Assembly (NCBI GenBank): GCA_002706065.1
Contig: PAJM01000007.1
Coordinates: 18,061-63,772, forward strand
Reading direction: 5' to 3'
Source of the DNA: Methanobacteriota archaeon
GTDB lineage: Archaea > Thermoplasmatota > Poseidoniia > Poseidoniales > Poseidoniaceae
DNA length: 45,712 bases
This document shows positions 43,701 through 45,712 of the stretch, piece after piece. The notes beneath the pieces were generated by a model. That model did not search any database. It saw only the letters and a program-made list of their open reading frames with translations, and had not been told where the DNA came from. Positions within the stretch are counted from its first letter, which is position 1. Each line of letters starts with the position of its first letter. A program made the position numbers and the translations under genes.

Positions 43701-45092
43701 GATTCCGACTTCTGTGATGATGAGCAAGGAACCTGTGTCATTTCGACACGGACTGTGACGGTTCTGAATGACAACATCATTCCAGTCGTTGATCTTCTCG
43801 AACCAGACGGCACACAAGCTGTGCGTGCTGAATCGGAGACGGTTCTGGTCGGATTCGCCAGTGATGGAGCAGATGGTACAATCACTCGGGTTGAAATTGA
43901 GATTCTTGATCTTGCAAGTGGATTGATGCTTAACGACGGACCGGGTCCAGTCACCAGTTTCACACAATCCGGGCCAGGATATTCATGGTCAGCAGTTTGG
44001 GATACGAGTAAATTGATTCATGAGCGTCAGTATGAAATTCGTGTCAAAGCATACGATGGAGAAGATTACTCGGTCGAAGATGTTGTACGAATTACGATTT
44101 CGAAGCCGACAGACGCAAACAACATCCCACCTCAGTTTAATTCGACCAGATGGCCGAATCAACTAACAATCTTCTGTGTGGTCGATTCTACATCAGAGAA
44201 TCAATGCGGCGGCGGGGCAGTCCTCGATTTGAAACAATACTTTGTTGATCCTGATTCTTCGTTTGATCAACTCAGCATCGATTTCCTCGACGACCAAACC
44301 GACCCATCGGATGACAATCATCCATACTTCATTACAATCGACAGCGATGGATTCGCACGGTATGATCCTGCTACTTCCCAAAGCAATGAGGACATCACTT
44401 CATGGACCATTGAGAACGTTCGATTTGTCGTTCGAGATGTCTTCGACGAATCCGCTGTATCTCGTGATGTGACCTTCTTCGTTCAAGCGATTGAGTTCGG
44501 CGTTAGTCGTGATAATCCAACTGAATCTGTTACGGCAACGGAGCCAGCATTCTTCAGCGGAACTGGTTTGCCTGGCGCTAGAATCGAAGCACGTTCGATT
44601 GCCTCTGAGACGTTGATAAAAACCGTCATTGTTGGTGAAACCGGAACATGGGAAATGAACCTCAGTCTTCAAGACATGAACGATGCCTCAAACAATTTGA
44701 AGTTCCTTATGGATGGGCAAACCTTCGGTGGAAGTGCAGAGCCAGAATCGTTCAAGGTAGAAGTTGGGGATTCGGGTGACGAATCAAACCTCTTCCTAAT
44801 CGTTGGAATCCTGATCGGCGCACTCATCTTGCTCGGTGGTGTTGCATACTTCTTCGTTGAATTCGAAGACGTTGAAGAGGAAGGATTTGCAGCATCCGAA
44901 GAACTTGAAGAAAAAGTCGATCCATATGCTTGGGGACGAAAGGAAGTGAATGTGACACCTCAGCAGCAAGTGGCTGCGGTCGAACCGCAACCTGCAGCTC
45001 CGCAAGCATCAGCACAACACCCTGGCTGGATGTGGGATCAGGAAAGCAACCAATGGGTTCCTGATCCAAACTACCAAGCCCCCGGCCAGTGA
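40761..45092 (+). CDS. Giant beta-helix / Ig-like surface protein with C-terminal anchor
   Basis: This 1443-residue secreted protein has a signal peptide ending TVPTASA. A long right-handed parallel beta-helix region (about residues 30-560) is marked by recurring N-x-I/T-x-x-N steps such as DVEIENNTIQDTAKEP, AYIANNIISNNSG and ATIVDNTVTNNAGDGLRIKG. A MopE-like calcium motif follows (CSDGYDNDGD and DEDDPDC, about 714-733). Several Ig-like/cadherin-like domains come next (IEVRKFKLNLVPPTLSLNEP, LDGSTHSNGKILFTGTASDP). Near the C-terminus a membrane helix (FLIVGILIGALILLGGVAYF) leads into an acidic then Gln/Pro-rich cytoplasmic tail ending in HPGWMWDQESNQWVPDP. It has its own promoter with an unusual repeat array. 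It may be a glycan-binding or degrading protein or an S-layer-like adhesin; no catalytic residues can be assigned. Confidence 0.85.
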   Translation: MQIANVGKSIGLVGLLLTSLMIGLVTVPTASAVNETASGTIVTTETWSGTHTLTGDVTVAEGAKLVINAGTTINIPAGVFIDVEGAICAGSAACGASQGSASSQVRFEWATPSDTTVAGRCYQQGNQLLTNSDAACGSAIIIRSTINQASTGMSYVSFNNAYGFPIYVQSLQAVQYGALVFDGSSATFDNLAFANINTSNVIAIDFAAPTISDSTFTLGDDGRGYDAAAVRAYDAGAGILSALTITGSTFTGNTQAQCGNQGGGRALIYAESSYIAMDNLDIKENAFGVFFKGSSGSLGNSTFDVLCNAVDTNSYKTTGDFSHTLYLNNNQITTGEGAGITAFDGAIVSATSNTISGASSGSGFGIRDSIVMAHGNTIGPITGYNGFWVFGQSDVEIENNTIQDTAKEPIQIGEYHYRDQGSNYPGPSPNRAYIANNIISNNSGTCNSLWMYGGDFNCPAIHVFSSSATIVDNTVTNNAGDGLRIKGSIVNVQRNSIEAGQFAVNISHFDNQYGQKYGSIGYFSQNAWSNATQVYNISESRVTVQSEYIPDASGEYSYPVMLQWLGAECPFVQSECLLLPDTAAVPPRGMPLAIELVNNSTVFSFADLQNFDASKVHVQNQNSAWGSQVRQGELVRYQVKAKNSNVAGATVIIKDATGLPLYELTTDSFGFTQQVSLPSDFLLDRNWNHLVGETGVTVPGTDPSNPVVLDEDTCSDGYDNDGDTFVDEDDPDCANGRELPFYIVEAYKFGKGKKDFDFVLSGSIDDVISLDNQRPSVTVEQYDGDSFAINAVITGTAWDGQSGPYPLDVIAYDRQFGMVERVEIQPPGSTDWYYAVDTSGANGELTKENHPFKTWSFDWDLSAHPDGESDVTFRIRSYDGLDYSPIEVRKFKLNLVPPTLSLNEPLDGSTHSNGKILFTGTASDPYSGTWGSDIQDIWFDVTGPNGYASHFAIDGSVAWAYEWNFEELGSGEYIFEVWASDSDFCDDEQGTCVISTRTVTVLNDNIIPVVDLLEPDGTQAVRAESETVLVGFASDGADGTITRVEIEILDLASGLMLNDGPGPVTSFTQSGPGYSWSAVWDTSKLIHERQYEIRVKAYDGEDYSVEDVVRITISKPTDANNIPPQFNSTRWPNQLTIFCVVDSTSENQCGGGAVLDLKQYFVDPDSSFDQLSIDFLDDQTDPSDDNHPYFITIDSDGFARYDPATSQSNEDITSWTIENVRFVVRDVFDESAVSRDVTFFVQAIEFGVSRDNPTESVTATEPAFFSGTGLPGARIEARSIASETLIKTVIVGETGTWEMNLSLQDMNDASNNLKFLMDGQTFGGSAEPESFKVEVGDSGDESNLFLIVGILIGALILLGGVAYFFVEFEDVEEEGFAASEELEEKVDPYAWGRKEVNVTPQQQVAAVEPQPAAPQASAQHPGWMWDQESNQWVPDPNYQAPGQ

Positions 45093-45107
45093 AACGGGTG
45101 TGATTGG

Positions 45108-45712
45108 ATGATTGCCAAACCTGGCGTCCAAGAGAAGGTGTTACTCCATCTTTTGGACTATGCTGATTTCAAGGAAAAGGTCGAGGTTCCGTTTGCTCTT
45201 TCGCAAATGGGGATTGCCAATGCTGTAGCCATTGCCCGGTCAAATGTTCCTCGTGCGATATCTGGGTTGAGGGATCAAGGTCTGCTTGTGGAACGTCAGG
45301 CTCACGTCCAAGGTGTTAGCCGTAAGCGTAAGGCATATTTCCTCACGGATTCAGGTATAATCGCCGCTGAGGACACGTGGGCTCGGCTACGTGAATTCCA
45401 ATTCCGTTGCATCAATATTGATGGTGAGACCGTCTCGACATCACTTGGCGGCGCACATGAAGTGCTACCGTTTACGATGCGACCGGTTGATATTATTCGG
45501 TACTTGGACGACAACCTCATTCTTGACGCTCGCGCCTTATCTGAAGATCTAATCGAACGTGATCTCTCCAAACAAGTCGAGAAACAACTTGTTACCTCAC
45601 TCGGTGATTTACCGAGATTGCGTCATTTCTATGGTCGCGAGAAAGAACTCGACAATATGGTTAACCTCCTTGACGCTCGTGCAACGACGTTGATGATCCC
45701 AGGTATTGCTGG
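45108..45712 (+). CDS. Winged-helix regulator with NTPase (STAND/AAA-like) domain, 3' end cut by window edge
   Basis: The first 201 codons of a plus-strand gene begin 15 bases after the beta-helix gene. Residues 5-90 look like a winged-helix domain: EKVLLHLLDYADFKEKVEVP, IARSNVPRAISGLRDQGLLV, ERQAHVQGVSRKRKAYFLTD. A linker (about 95-170) is followed by FYGREKELDNMVNLLDARAT and TLMIPGIAG at the edge. The GRE-x-EL box before a beta strand and a G-x-x-G start are what precedes a Walker A loop in STAND or ORC/AAA-type ATPases, so the glycine-lysine of the P-loop should lie just outside the window. It probably is a signal-dependent transcription factor; its closeness to the surface protein makes local regulation possible. 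Confidence 0.75.
   Translation, partial: MIAKPGVQEKVLLHLLDYADFKEKVEVPFALSQMGIANAVAIARSNVPRAISGLRDQGLLVERQAHVQGVSRKRKAYFLTDSGIIAAEDTWARLREFQFRCINIDGETVSTSLGGAHEVLPFTMRPVDIIRYLDDNLILDARALSEDLIERDLSKQVEKQLVTSLGDLPRLRHFYGREKELDNMVNLLDARATTLMIPGIA

Noticed and set aside
1-45712. CRISPR array, insertion sequence or prophage
   Set aside because: No regularly spaced direct repeats with unique spacers, transposase motifs or phage structural genes were seen. The TTGATATT array has steps too short for CRISPR.

Overview
The window reads as a piece of a marine planktonic euryarchaeon, most likely Marine Group II (Candidatus Poseidoniales) or a close relative. Archaeal markers are a CarS-type CDP-archaeol synthase, an AglB/STT3 oligosaccharyltransferase, a stand-alone GMP synthase ATP-pyrophosphatase subunit, a ThiR-type thiamine regulator, a PGF-CTERM-like C-terminus, tRNA genes without encoded CCA, and TATA-like boxes 25-30 bases before several starts. 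These sit with bacterial-looking genes (split glycine decarboxylase, thymidine phosphorylase, a TctA-like permease, a ThiB/ThiP transporter). That mix, together with very large secreted calcium-binding and beta-solenoid proteins, is typical of Poseidoniales. The lineage call is inference from content, not from a marker phylogeny.

Left part (1-10.7 kb). A minus-strand thiamine cluster (thiR, thiB, thiP, the last cut by the window edge) diverges from a plus-strand run of a group II PLP amino-acid decarboxylase, gcvT, gcvPA and gcvPB, which is three of the glycine cleavage proteins without H or L. Two small membrane proteins follow, divergent around a palindromic AT-rich core. Then come purE and guaAb, one base apart, and a minus-strand tRNA-Asn.

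Middle part (10.8-28.3 kb). A six-gene minus-strand run, transcribed from 22.0 kb down to 10.8 kb, encodes a membrane-anchored OB-fold protein, a TctA/DUF112 permease, a 1633-residue lamin-tail/phospholipase-D surface protein, a Bax inhibitor-1 family protein, a non-haem Fe(II) oxygenase and a thymidine phosphorylase. The last three are tightly packed. Divergent from it are an HD-domain phosphohydrolase, a CAU-anticodon tRNA and two membrane or surface proteins. These converge on a minus-strand pair, a beta-helix surface protein and CarS.

Right part (28.4-45.7 kb). All genes here are on the plus strand: purD; a 3199-residue AglB whose catalytic part is followed by about 1,700 residues of beta-sandwich repeats; a membrane-anchored subtilisin; and a 1443-residue beta-helix surface protein. 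The last is preceded by an AT-rich region with regularly spaced TTGATATT-like elements. A winged-helix plus NTPase regulator follows and runs off the right edge. This half looks like a cell-envelope and glycosylation locus.

The strongest functional hypotheses are: (1) the 2-oxoglutarate oxygenase and thymidine phosphorylase may form a thymidine/thymine salvage module, (2) AglB is fused to a giant, potentially self-glycosylated ectodomain, and (3) a secreted two-HKD phospholipase-D-fold enzyme carries six lamin-tail domains. There is no gene-free stretch over 300 bases, and I saw no CRISPR array, insertion sequence, rRNA or obvious prophage.
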